Below, in pieces: positions 28,961-37,535 of a DNA stretch of 52,286 nucleotides. Made by a program: the position numbers and the translations under genes. The stretch comes from Aureispira sp. CCB-QB1 (GTDB lineage Bacteria; Bacteroidota; Bacteroidia; Chitinophagales; Saprospiraceae). A model generated the notes under the pieces. It was given only the letters and a program-made list of their open reading frames with translations, did no database searches and had not been told where the DNA came from. The stretch lies in assembly GCA_945870185.1 (NCBI GenBank), contig CAMBRK010000025.1, forward strand, positions 1 through 52,286, written 5' to 3'. Each line of letters begins with the position of its first letter. Position 1 is the stretch's first letter.

Positions 28961-31324
28961 ATGAGCATCAATTTTTATAGTTCCAAATTTTTAAACTGCT
29001 TTTTATGGGTATTATTTTCTAGCTCTTTAGCAGGACAAAGTTACAATAGTGTATTGCTTAAAAAAATGGCAGGCATTTCTGCGGATACTTTTTCTATAAG
29101 AAAGGTCAGAGCTTTGGAAATGGCAAAAAGAATGAATTTGCAAAGTTTAATTACGGATAAAGAAGAGACAACTTTTGAGTTAATAAGTTTTCAAAAATTC
29201 AGGCCCACGTACTTGGTTACACACAATGCTGGTGGAGCTTCATTAATTAAAACATCTGAAGTTTATAGTGGCGGAGGAGCTGGATATCATCTTAGTGGAA
29301 CTGGAAGCATCTTAGGTATTTGGGATGCAGGTCGGGTGCGCCAAGAGCATCAAGAATTTGGATCAAGAATCACTCAAGTTGATAATGCATCAACGAATCA
29401 TAACCACGCTACTCATGTAGCCGGTACTATGATAGCTGAAGGTGAAAGCACCTTGGCAAAAGGTATGTCTTACAATGCAACTTTATGGGCTCACGACTGG
29501 AATAACGATACTGGAGAAATGGCAAATGCTGCGGTTAATGGATTAGAAGTATCTCAACATTCGTATGGTTATTTGACAGGTTGGCATTATGGTAGCTGGT
29601 CGGGTACTGCTGCCTGGCATTGGTTTGGCGACGCCAATGTAGCGGTAAGTGAAGATTATGCTTTCGGACATTATGGTGAAACAGCAAGGGAATGGGATAT
29701 TTTGGCTTACAATGCTCCAGATTATTTGATATCGGCTTCTGCGGGTAATGATAGAGGCCAAGGCCCAGACCCAGGTGCGTCACATTATTTTTGGGATGGA
29801 AGCAATTGGACACAGAGTAGTCAAACGCGCATAAGAGATGGAGGAAGTAATGGTTTTGATTGCATTTCGCACAGAGCTTTGGGTAAAAATGTGATGACCA
29901 TAGGAGCAGTAGATGGTATAGGTAATATGACTGGATTTAGTTCTTGGGGGCCTACTGACGATGGTAGAGTCAAGCCTGATGTTGTTGCAAAAGGTTTAAA
30001 TGTAACTTCAACTGGGGCAAACAGTAATACACACTATTTTGCATCAGGAGGTACTTCAATGTCAGGGCCAATGGTTAGTGGCTCCTTAGGTATTGTTATG
30101 GAGCATCAGGAAAACCTACATGCTGGTCAAAAATTAACTTCAGCCATGAAAAAAGCACTGATCATCCACACTGCCAATGACGAAATAGACGGAGTGCCTG
30201 GCCCAGATTATCGTTTTGGGTGGGGACTTATGAATACTAGGAAAGCTGTTGAGTTCATGACTAGAAATGCTAACTTAGGTCAAGGAGTTATCATGATGGA
30301 AAGCAGTCTTTTTCCCAATGATACTATAAATTTGATAGTTCAATCAACAGGAGCAGAACCTTTAAGAGCTTCTTTGGTTTGGACAGATCTCCCTGGTGAC
30401 GCGCAGGCTCCTGCATTAAATTCAACTGTATCGTCTTTGGTTAATGATTTAGATATGAGATTGATTGGTCCAGCTAATAGTGTTTTTTTTCCTTATGTTC
30501 TAAATCCAGTTTTACCTTTGTCTCTTCCTACTACAGGAGATAATATGAGAGATAATGTGGAAATGATTCATTTAGCATCAACAAATGCTAATGATACTTA
30601 CACTATCAAAATCCACCATAAATCTATGATGGCAAATCACCAAAAGTTTGCAGTAATTATTTCTGGAGCAAACGTAAACGACTGTCCGATTCTTGCAATG
30701 GCACCAGGAAAAGCGATAATTAATAATAGTTATTTTGATTTAGCTTGTAATTTGGATAATGGTCATTTTTTACCACCTACAGGTTCAGCGTGTCCGGTTG
30801 GTAGTACCATTCAATATCGGGTAGACAACGGTAGTTGGTCTTCAACTCTTCCTGCATACAATCAAACAGGTCCAATTCAATCCATTTTTACAAGATGTGT
30901 TTGCAATACGAGCCCCGATTACACCAGTCCTGAGTCAAGAGCACACATGACAAAACCTAATAGTATCAACAGTTCATCAAACTCAGGAATAGGAAGCCTT
31001 TCACTCGCAATCCAATGCGCCATTGAGTTTGATACGATATACTTTGATCATTTTGCAGTTGATTCCGTGATGATTACATCATTTTTGAATGTCAATAAAT
31101 GCCTTACAATCCAAGGTAACTCATCGCTGGATAAGAGTAAAATTTTATTTGATTACAATGCTATCGGAACCAATGCAGGATTGCAACTTTCAGGTACAAG
31201 TAAAGAATTGATTTTATCAAATTTAATTTTGGAAGCCCTAAATAATACTGCTCAAATTCCTTTAATTAACATTCAGACAGGTAACCAGTTGATTCTCCTG
31301 GATGAAGTGAAATTAGATGATTGA
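28961..31324 (+). CDS. Secreted subtilisin-like serine protease (S8)
   Basis: 787 residues; signal peptide to about Gln26. The S8 catalytic triad is complete: Asp122 in GIWDAGR, His149 in HATHVAGT, Ser366 in GGTSMSGP, with the oxyanion Asn in SASAGNDRG. The domain is followed by a jelly-roll region (about 440-565, S8 C-terminal-like) and a tail of about 110 residues resembling a beta-helix (GIGSLSLAIQCA ... LTIQGN). It ends at LLDEVKLDD. I do not see a T9SS CTD of type A or B, unlike other secreted proteases here; either export uses another signal or the C-terminus was lost. No continuation is visible in other frames. Confidence 0.9.
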   Translation: MSINFYSSKFLNCFLWVLFSSSLAGQSYNSVLLKKMAGISADTFSIRKVRALEMAKRMNLQSLITDKEETTFELISFQKFRPTYLVTHNAGGASLIKTSEVYSGGGAGYHLSGTGSILGIWDAGRVRQEHQEFGSRITQVDNASTNHNHATHVAGTMIAEGESTLAKGMSYNATLWAHDWNNDTGEMANAAVNGLEVSQHSYGYLTGWHYGSWSGTAAWHWFGDANVAVSEDYAFGHYGETAREWDILAYNAPDYLISASAGNDRGQGPDPGASHYFWDGSNWTQSSQTRIRDGGSNGFDCISHRALGKNVMTIGAVDGIGNMTGFSSWGPTDDGRVKPDVVAKGLNVTSTGANSNTHYFASGGTSMSGPMVSGSLGIVMEHQENLHAGQKLTSAMKKALIIHTANDEIDGVPGPDYRFGWGLMNTRKAVEFMTRNANLGQGVIMMESSLFPNDTINLIVQSTGAEPLRASLVWTDLPGDAQAPALNSTVSSLVNDLDMRLIGPANSVFFPYVLNPVLPLSLPTTGDNMRDNVEMIHLASTNANDTYTIKIHHKSMMANHQKFAVIISGANVNDCPILAMAPGKAIINNSYFDLACNLDNGHFLPPTGSACPVGSTIQYRVDNGSWSSTLPAYNQTGPIQSIFTRCVCNTSPDYTSPESRAHMTKPNSINSSSNSGIGSLSLAIQCAIEFDTIYFDHFAVDSVMITSFLNVNKCLTIQGNSSLDKSKILFDYNAIGTNAGLQLSGTSKELILSNLILEALNNTAQIPLINIQTGNQLILLDEVKLDD

Positions 31325-31346
31325 TTTTTTTAGGGAGTGATGAGAA

Positions 31347-31979
31347 TCAGAAATTAACATTATTTAACTCATCCTGAAATAATTCAAAAAAAGTTCCTAC
31401 ATCCTTACCATCTGCCAGCCCATGATGAACATGAATCGAACATGGCATCATTTTTTTAGCCCCTTGATTTATGATTTTTCCGAACGAAATTTTTGGAACT
31501 GAGTCTTTAGTATTATACTTTCTAGCATGTGATAATGATGTAAAATCGATCCATGGAAGGGCTGAGAAATGGATACAATCATTTCCATTTCTCTCAGGAA
31601 ACAAATTTATACTGTTTTGAATTCTGTCTATTTCACTTCGAGCATTAATAGTGAAATTAGAAAATGTCTCATCATATTGAATAAAGCTAAATCCAAATGT
31701 ACCATCGGGTCTATTAATGGTAGCCGAAGCATGGATAGTCTCATATTCAACGATTTCTGCACCTTCGATTCTCAATTTTAATGGATATATGTTTTGAACA
31801 GCTCGGAGACTTGTATAAAGGTATATCAAAAATATCGAATGATTAGCTGATTTTGCCATATCATATGCCTTGGTCATATCCAATGAAGCAGTAATACCGA
31901 AATATGGTTCTTCAAATGTACTAAAGAATTCAAAAATTTCTTTTCTATTCCAGGTTGAGATGTCCCATTTCTTATTCAT
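31347..31979 (-). CDS. Chloramphenicol-acetyltransferase-fold acyltransferase
   Basis: 210 residues, the size of type A CAT proteins. CoA-dependent acyl transfer; the trimeric fold uses the C-terminal HHxxxDG motif, seen here as HVHHGLADGKDVGTFF (catalytic His about 188). The N-terminus WDISTWNRKEIFEFFSTFEEPYFGIT matches the family opening, and the FSALPWIDFTSLSHA segment is also present. Many Bacteroidota encode such proteins without chloramphenicol resistance, so the substrate is open. Its start overlaps the end of the HAD gene by 8 bp, suggesting translational coupling. Confidence 0.88.
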   Translation of the reverse strand: MNKKWDISTWNRKEIFEFFSTFEEPYFGITASLDMTKAYDMAKSANHSIFLIYLYTSLRAVQNIYPLKLRIEGAEIVEYETIHASATINRPDGTFGFSFIQYDETFSNFTINARSEIDRIQNSINLFPERNGNDCIHFSALPWIDFTSLSHARKYNTKDSVPKISFGKIINQGAKKMMPCSIHVHHGLADGKDVGTFFELFQDELNNVNF

Positions 31980-32673
31980 AGATAAATAGATTTAAAATAT
32001 CTTCCATTTTATCAGCATGAAAAAATTTGTTGTTTTCGATAGTTATGTCAATTTTTTCGTGCTCCCATGTTGTATGAAAAGGCACATGAATACCAAATCC
32101 ACCAAGGTCAAGTACGGGTAGTACATCTGACTTTAGGGAGTTGCCAATCATGACAAATTCGTGTGGTTTTATATCCAGGTGTTTTATCAGTTTCAGGTAA
32201 TCTTCTTTTCGCTTTTCTGATACTATTTCTATATGGTGAAAATACGATACTAAACCTGATTTATCCAGTTTTCTTTCTTGATCCAGAAGGTCACCTTTGG
32301 TTACAACCACCAATTTATAGTGTTTTTGCAAGGCTACCAAAGTTTCGGTTACTCCTTCAAGTAATAGCACGGGTTTTTCTAGCTGATCCCTTCCTATTTC
32401 TATGATTTTATGTATGACCTCAATGGGCAAGGTTTTTCCACCTATTTCAAGAGCCGTTTCAACCATAGAAAGCATAAAAGCCTTTATCCCGTATCCATAA
32501 AGTGGCAGATTATTGATTTCATTGGAGAAAAGGGCTCTTGCTGTACTATGTCGAGGCATATAATCTTCCAGGAGGTCAAAAAATGCTTCCTCAGCTGCTC
32601 TGAAATAATCTTCATTGGCCCATAAGGTATCATCTGCATCAAATCCAATGACTTTTACATCCTTAAATGACAT
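31972..32673 (-). CDS. HAD-superfamily hydrolase
   Basis: 233 residues. HAD motif I IGFDADDTLWANEDYF (9-24; nucleophile in DADDT), motif II VVVTKG, and motif IV MIGNSLKSDVLP. The helical cap between motifs I and II and the DDTLW variant are like YjjG-type nucleotidases or phosphatases. The exact substrate cannot be read from sequence. First gene of a two-gene minus-strand unit with the CAT-fold protein. Confidence 0.87.
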   Translation of the reverse strand: MSFKDVKVIGFDADDTLWANEDYFRAAEEAFFDLLEDYMPRHSTARALFSNEINNLPLYGYGIKAFMLSMVETALEIGGKTLPIEVIHKIIEIGRDQLEKPVLLLEGVTETLVALQKHYKLVVVTKGDLLDQERKLDKSGLVSYFHHIEIVSEKRKEDYLKLIKHLDIKPHEFVMIGNSLKSDVLPVLDLGGFGIHVPFHTTWEHEKIDITIENNKFFHADKMEDILNLFIYE

Positions 32674-32797
32674 CTTTATTTTTTTTGCAAAATTACTTTT
32701 ATTTTTTTTAAATCGTGTTTAAACGAGTTTTGAATTATCAGTAAATAGATCAATAAAGATATCCCAAGGTTATTTACATGTTTAAATTACAGAAATT

Positions 32798-32955
32798 ATA
32801 AGCAAATTTACTTTTAATTTAAAATATAAGCAAAATCGCTTATAATCCAGAATATTAGCAAATAAGCTAATAAATGGAAATATTAGCAAATAAGCTAATA
32901 AATCGAAATATTAGCGAATAAGCTAATAAATAGAAATATTAGCAAATATGCTAAT
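32798..32955. repeat. Six palindromic units at exact 28-bp period upstream of satD
   Basis: Each unit is an 18-bp palindrome with 6-bp arms and a 6-nt spacer. Four near-identical units ATTAGC-N6-GCTAAT start at 32854, 32882, 32910 and 32938. A variant unit ATAAGC-N6-GCTTAT starts at 32826, and a unit with a decayed right arm starts at 32798. Start-to-start distance is 28 bp throughout. Inferred to be a regulatory operator array: it ends 18 bp before the promoter box of the satD operon and the SatD protein has an HTH. It is not a CRISPR, since the 10-bp linkers are similar rather than unique. Nothing else is seen in the 32674-32998 gap. Confidence 0.85.
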
Positions 32956-32969
32956 AATGTAAGGGTAAA

Positions 32970-32987
32970 AATGTACATTTGTACATT
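32970..32987 (+). promoter_or_regulatory. Promoter of the satD operon inside a perfect 18-bp inverted repeat
   Basis: AATGTACA-TT-TGTACATT (32970-32987) is a perfect inverted repeat. It contains TACATTTG (32974-32981), an exact -7 box. The ATG lies at 32999, leaving a leader of only about 10 nt. No TTTG stands at -33, which would suit an activator-dependent promoter. A protein bound to the inverted repeat would block RNA polymerase. Confidence 0.7.
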
Positions 32988-32998
32988 AATTCAATGAT

Positions 32999-33613
32999 AT
33001 GATAGGAATATTAACTGGTGATATCATCAATTCTGAAAAATTTAAAGAAGATGAATGGTTATTTCATCTGCAATCTTTCCTAAAAACTATAGGCAACTCA
33101 CCTGCTGATTGGTCTATTTACAGAGGAGATGAGTTCCAAATAAAGATTGATGATCCTAGCCAAGCTTTTTTGAGAGCTTTGGAAATCAAAGCTATGATGA
33201 AAAAAAATAAAAATTTAGATGTACGGATAAGTATTGGTATCGGAGAAGCAGATGTCATGAGAGAAAATATTCTGGAGTCAAATGGTCCGGTATTCTTAAG
33301 GTCGGGTAGAGGACTTGACGAATTGAAAAAAAATAAAGTGACGATGTCGATCCATACTGGAAATGAAGTTATGGACAGTGAATTGAACTTGTACTTTAAG
33401 TTGGCATTATTTGGCATAATTGATTCTTGGACCGTGGCATCTGCGGAAATGGTAAGTATCATGCTCCAAAATCATGGTGTTCCACAGGAAGATATCTCAA
33501 AAAAAACAGGGATAGCGCAGTCGGCCATCTCCCAAAGATTAAAAAGAGCAAACTTTGAAGTGTTGATGGATTTGAATAGTATGTTTGTTAAAAAAATAAA
33601 ATCTTTGGTATGA
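32999..33613 (+). CDS. SatD family protein with RGDEF motif and C-terminal HTH
   Basis: 204 residues. The N-terminal domain (1-120) has the SatD-family pattern: ILTGDIINS (Asp8), WSIYRGDEFQI (RGDEF at 42-46), VRISIGIGEAD (75-85) and SGRGLDELK (102-110). The spacing and the G-D-E-F hairpin recall GGDEF and class III cyclase palm domains; that is my inference. The C-terminal part has a helix-turn-helix, EDISKKTGIAQSAISQRLKRA (164-184), of the type that binds DNA. Known: SatD was named from an acid-tolerance operon in Streptococcus; its biochemistry is not settled to my knowledge. Overlaps the next gene by 4 bp (ATGA). Probably regulates its own operon through the upstream array. Confidence 0.85.
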   Translation: MIGILTGDIINSEKFKEDEWLFHLQSFLKTIGNSPADWSIYRGDEFQIKIDDPSQAFLRALEIKAMMKKNKNLDVRISIGIGEADVMRENILESNGPVFLRSGRGLDELKKNKVTMSIHTGNEVMDSELNLYFKLALFGIIDSWTVASAEMVSIMLQNHGVPQEDISKKTGIAQSAISQRLKRANFEVLMDLNSMFVKKIKSLV

Positions 33614-34335
33614 TTCTTTTGTTTACCAAAATGATTTTGGCCCATTTTATAGGTGATTTTTATTTGCAACCATCTTCTTGGGTGCGGGATAAGGAACAGC
33701 AAAAGCACAAGAGTATTTACTTATACATCCATTCTTTGATTCATGGTTTATTGGTTTGGGTTCTTTTATGGGAATGGGATGCTTGGAAAATTGGTCTTAC
33801 TTTAGCAGTTGTTCACTTTGTAATAGATATACAAAAACTAATATTTCAGAAGGATGCTACCAAAAGAATTTGGTTTTTTATAGACCAACTGCTACACATC
33901 GTTTCCATAGTATTGATCGCTAATGTATATCATAATGGCTATATTACAGTAGATATTGCGGCATTGCTCCAAAGCAAAAACATCGTATTTGTTACGGGCT
34001 ATGTGATTTTGACAATGCCTATGTCTATCATCATTCAGAAAACCCTAATGCCTTGGTCGGATCTCATAGGGGAAGCTGATGATGATTCGTTACTCAATGC
34101 AGGTAAATACATCGGTATATTGGAGCGATCTTTTGTTTTTGTGTTTATCTTAGCCAATCGTTGGGAAGCGGTAGGGTTTTTATTAGCAGCAAAATCAGTA
34201 TTTCGTTTTGGTGACCTCAAAGAATCCAAAGATCGAAAACTGACGGAATATATCCTTTTAGGTACGCTTTTGAGCTTCGGAGTCGCCATAGTGATCTCCA
34301 TGCTAACCATTTATTTAGCCAGTTTAATTCAATAA
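33610..34335 (+). CDS. DUF3307 family membrane protein
   Basis: 241 residues with about six membrane segments. Conserved DUF3307 parts are present: ILAHFIGDFYLQPSSWVRDK (9-28), HSLIHGLL (41-48), AVVHFVIDIQK (66-76) and FIDQLLHI (90-97). His12, Asp16, His41, His45, His69, Asp73, Asp92 and His96 lie in or near hydrophobic segments, which suggests a metal site; the activity is unknown. The start codon overlaps the satD stop, and the next gene begins 1 bp after its own stop, so all three are coupled. SatD and DUF3307 genes are commonly adjacent in Bacteroidota, as far as I recall. Confidence 0.85.
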   Translation: MILLFTKMILAHFIGDFYLQPSSWVRDKEQQKHKSIYLYIHSLIHGLLVWVLLWEWDAWKIGLTLAVVHFVIDIQKLIFQKDATKRIWFFIDQLLHIVSIVLIANVYHNGYITVDIAALLQSKNIVFVTGYVILTMPMSIIIQKTLMPWSDLIGEADDDSLLNAGKYIGILERSFVFVFILANRWEAVGFLLAAKSVFRFGDLKESKDRKLTEYILLGTLLSFGVAIVISMLTIYLASLIQ

Positions 34336-34336
34336 T

Positions 34337-36424
34337 ATGTTTTTAAGGATAAAATACGCACTACTTTTTTTATTAGGCTTTTTAATTGTGAATATTGCTT
34401 CTTCCCAAGAAGTAAAAGATTCTATGTTGGATATTCGGCCCATGATGGTACCTGATATAACCATCATCGAAAAACCATATCTATCCGGCGATCTCACCAT
34501 GACCCAAAATCAATACAAAGTCATGCCCGCTTCCTTTCAAGATCCTGCACGTATTCTGATCAAATATCCTGGATTCTCTACGCCCAATGATGGGGCAAAT
34601 GCGATCATCTTCCGTGGTATGCCGCCAGAATCAGCTCGCTGGCAGCTATTCGGAGCGGATATTGTCAATCCCAATCACCTCTCCAATGCAGGTACCGCCA
34701 ATGACCTAGCCACAGGAAACGCTGGTGGCGTTAATGCTTTGAGCGGATCGGTACTTGATTATTACCACTTTGAAGCCAATCCTTCGGATGTGTCTTACGC
34801 AGATGTCATGTCAGGCGTATCCAATATGAAGATGGCACCCAAGATCAATTCTTTTGTGGATCTCAATCTTATCGGACTGGAAGCTGGTCTTGGGCTGAGT
34901 CGTTGCAATAAAAATGTGTATGCTTCCTATAGGTATAGTTTCGTAGGATTACTAGACAAGTTGGGTGTGAATTTTGGGAATGAGAAAATCGGATATCAGG
35001 ATTTGAGTTTATATGCCGATATTGTCAAAAGTAATCATCATAGCCTCAAGATTTTTGCAACACTTGGTAATAGCAGGAATATATTTTCTGCAGTGAGTAG
35101 GGGAGACAGTTTGACAAGGTTTAAAGATATTCAAAATATTACCTACAAAAGTGAGATGGCCATGGCTGGAGTGCAATATACTTACGAAAAAGCCAATAAA
35201 TATTTTCAAAGTACATTGGTATCTTCAGGTAGGAACGATCGTCGTGAAGAGTTTACCGATGATTTTTATGCGGATAGTTTAAGACTATTTTTGTCAAATG
35301 ATCAAAAAGTCAGAGAACGGCTGCTTTCTTGGCACAATCAGTATGTCTTGGATTTTTCAAGAGACAAAATGACCTTCGGCTTGCGTACAAATCTGAAAGA
35401 TGATGGTCGTATCGTCAATGGTGTGGATGAACCTGTTTTTAGCATTTATCCTTATCTTCAGTACAAAAGTGATCCTTACAAAACTTTTCAATATCATGTG
35501 GGCGTAGGTAGTTTTTATGATAGCCGTACGAAAGAATTAACTGCAGAGCCATCAGCAGGAGCAAAGTATAGTGTATCGAGCACGACATCTATTAATCTCG
35601 ATTACAGATTATCATCTTTTCAGGATTTTACCATAGGAAGTTTTAGCGAGCAGATGTACGACAGAAAAAGAATCAAAGTGCATAACCTACAATCTGGGAT
35701 TCAATATACTCGTGATTATCTCCAATTGCGCGGTGCTGTATTTTTGCATCAGTTTTGGGATATTTCCACCTTTCGGTCAGATATGCGAACTTTTGCAGGA
35801 CACTTTACACCTTTTAATGGTGGTAATTTGGGATACGATCAGATATTTGGAATGTTAAATATTATTCCTAATGGAACTTCAGGTGCGAAGGTATTTGGTA
35901 GTGAACTCTATTTTGAAAACACATCCTTTTTACGAGGAAATGCTTTGAATTATGGTGTGAATGTAAGTGTTTTTGATAGTAAATATGAACTCAATGATGA
36001 TAGTGAAACGCAGTTTAATGGTAGGTACAATTTTGGCTATACTAGCAATATCAATGTAAGTTATACTGTAGATATTTCCAAATCTGAGAAAAAGAGAAAT
36101 CTGACTATCAGTTTATCCAATCATCTTCGCGGAGCACTTCGGGAGCAATCTTTAAATCCTGTAAATGGCAAATTTGAAACACTTTATGATTCTCAATCTC
36201 CTTATGACCAAACCTTCAGACCTTACCAAAGACTGGACTTAAGAATTGTGTACAATAAACAAAAAACAGGTAGTAAAAAGACTCATAGATGGTCACTCGA
36301 TATTCAAAATGTGTTTAGTAGAGAAAATGATGGCTTCAGATACTATGATCCATTATTGAATTCTGTACTTTTGCAGAAGCAATTAGGGCTCGTTCCTGTT
36401 TTGAGTTATAGACTAGAATGGTAA
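34337..36424 (+). CDS. TonB-dependent-receptor-like outer-membrane protein
   Basis: 695 residues; signal peptide to about Ser23. A plug-like domain follows (about 38-150): DITIIEKPYLSGDLTMTQ, SFQDPARILIKYPGFSTPND and NAIIFRGMPPESARWQLFGADI, where FRGM corresponds to the 'irG' of TonB plugs. The remainder is a long barrel rich in alternating aromatics, ending SYRLEW with a terminal aromatic. It lacks the N-terminal carboxypeptidase-like domain common in Bacteroidota SusC proteins. No SusD-like partner follows. The ligand is unknown. Third gene of the SatD operon. Confidence 0.82.
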   Translation: MFLRIKYALLFLLGFLIVNIASSQEVKDSMLDIRPMMVPDITIIEKPYLSGDLTMTQNQYKVMPASFQDPARILIKYPGFSTPNDGANAIIFRGMPPESARWQLFGADIVNPNHLSNAGTANDLATGNAGGVNALSGSVLDYYHFEANPSDVSYADVMSGVSNMKMAPKINSFVDLNLIGLEAGLGLSRCNKNVYASYRYSFVGLLDKLGVNFGNEKIGYQDLSLYADIVKSNHHSLKIFATLGNSRNIFSAVSRGDSLTRFKDIQNITYKSEMAMAGVQYTYEKANKYFQSTLVSSGRNDRREEFTDDFYADSLRLFLSNDQKVRERLLSWHNQYVLDFSRDKMTFGLRTNLKDDGRIVNGVDEPVFSIYPYLQYKSDPYKTFQYHVGVGSFYDSRTKELTAEPSAGAKYSVSSTTSINLDYRLSSFQDFTIGSFSEQMYDRKRIKVHNLQSGIQYTRDYLQLRGAVFLHQFWDISTFRSDMRTFAGHFTPFNGGNLGYDQIFGMLNIIPNGTSGAKVFGSELYFENTSFLRGNALNYGVNVSVFDSKYELNDDSETQFNGRYNFGYTSNINVSYTVDISKSEKKRNLTISLSNHLRGALREQSLNPVNGKFETLYDSQSPYDQTFRPYQRLDLRIVYNKQKTGSKKTHRWSLDIQNVFSRENDGFRYYDPLLNSVLLQKQLGLVPVLSYRLEW

Positions 36425-36579
36425 GTTAAATATCAATGTCGATTAGATAAGACCAAATTATGAACTCCTTCAATTTTAAGAGAAAGAGTTAAGTGAAGTC
36501 AAAACATAAAAGGTATATTAACTAAACGACATTAAGTTAAATATGTTAAATATTTTTAATCACTAAAATTTTTTACAAA

Positions 36580-37467
36580 ATGTTGCGTCGCAATTTTATC
36601 AAAAATACAACCATGTTATCTGCTAGTGCTCTTTTGGTTAATCCCTTAGAGTGGGATTTTGGTCCAAATATAGATCTGAATAATATTGGGTTGCAGTTGT
36701 ACACCGTACGTGAAGAGATGGCTAATGATCCATTGGGAACCCTCAAACGAATAAAAAGTATAGGTTATGCCCATGTAGAAAGTGCAGGTTATGATAAGCG
36801 TAAATTTTATGGTCAAACAAAAGAAAATTTCAAAATGATCCTTAGGGATATGGGTTTGAAAATGTATAGTGGACATACAAGCACTGGTTTTGGTTTGGTT
36901 TCAGATTCGTACAATATGACCAATAACTGGGAAGCAGTTTGTGAAGATGCAGCCTATTTAGAACAGAAATATATCGTGTGTGGTTGGTTTTCTGAAGATG
37001 AACGAAAAACGATAAATGATTATAAACGTTTTGCTCAGTTATTCAATAAATGTGGTGAAATAGCGAAAAAATATGGATTGCAGTTTTGCCATCACAATCA
37101 TGATTTTGAGTTTTTTCCTATCAATGGAATAGTGCCTTATGATATTTTATTGAATGAAACGGACAAAAATTTAGTAAAATTTGAGCTAGATCATTATTGG
37201 ACGCGAAAAGCCAATGTAGAGTCTAAAAAAATAGTTAATAAAAACCCTGGTAGATTTCCACTTTTTCATATCAAAGATATGGATGCTACACCCGAAAAAT
37301 CATTTACTGAAGTAGGAACAGGCGTAATCAAATGGAAGGATGTTTTTAAGTTGAGTGAAAAGGCCAAAATGGAATACTTTTTTATAGAACAAGATAGTAC
37401 AAAAAAATATGCTCCTTTGGAAAGTATTAAGATTAGTTTTGATAATCTAAGAAATATTAAATTCTGA
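36580..37467 (+). CDS. Sugar phosphate isomerase/epimerase-like TIM-barrel protein
   Basis: 295 residues. The N-terminus MLRRNFIKNTTMLSASALLV is a Tat-like or Sec leader. The TIM-barrel part has NIGLQLYTVREEM (36-48), GYAHVESAGY, FCHHNHDFEF (about 168-177), VKFELDHYW with the metal-binding Asp-His, and FHIKDMDATP, all typical of the xylose-isomerase-like family (AP endonuclease 2 fold). Probably a periplasmic sugar-modifying enzyme; substrate unknown. The next gene overlaps or abuts its stop. Confidence 0.87.
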   Translation: MLRRNFIKNTTMLSASALLVNPLEWDFGPNIDLNNIGLQLYTVREEMANDPLGTLKRIKSIGYAHVESAGYDKRKFYGQTKENFKMILRDMGLKMYSGHTSTGFGLVSDSYNMTNNWEAVCEDAAYLEQKYIVCGWFSEDERKTINDYKRFAQLFNKCGEIAKKYGLQFCHHNHDFEFFPINGIVPYDILLNETDKNLVKFELDHYWTRKANVESKKIVNKNPGRFPLFHIKDMDATPEKSFTEVGTGVIKWKDVFKLSEKAKMEYFFIEQDSTKKYAPLESIKISFDNLRNIKF

Positions 37468-37535
37468 TCCCTTCCAAAGCCCAACCATGGCATATTATTA
37501 ATCAGGAATTTACATTTTTTCTGATTACTCGACTT

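Noticed and set aside
29535-29813. 92-codon minus-strand frame inside the subtilase gene
   Set aside because: Shadow frame antisense to conserved catalytic-domain codons.
31347-31979. Chloramphenicol resistance
   Set aside because: CAT-fold proteins are common housekeeping acyltransferases in Bacteroidota; no mobile element or resistance context here.
32798-32955. CRISPR array
   Set aside because: Period 28 bp includes the linker, linkers are near identical rather than unique spacers, and no cas gene is near.
36422-36544. 12-bp direct repeat TAAGTTAAATAT (36422 and 36533)
   Set aside because: AT-only-like sequence in AT-rich DNA, expected by chance; no element between the copies.
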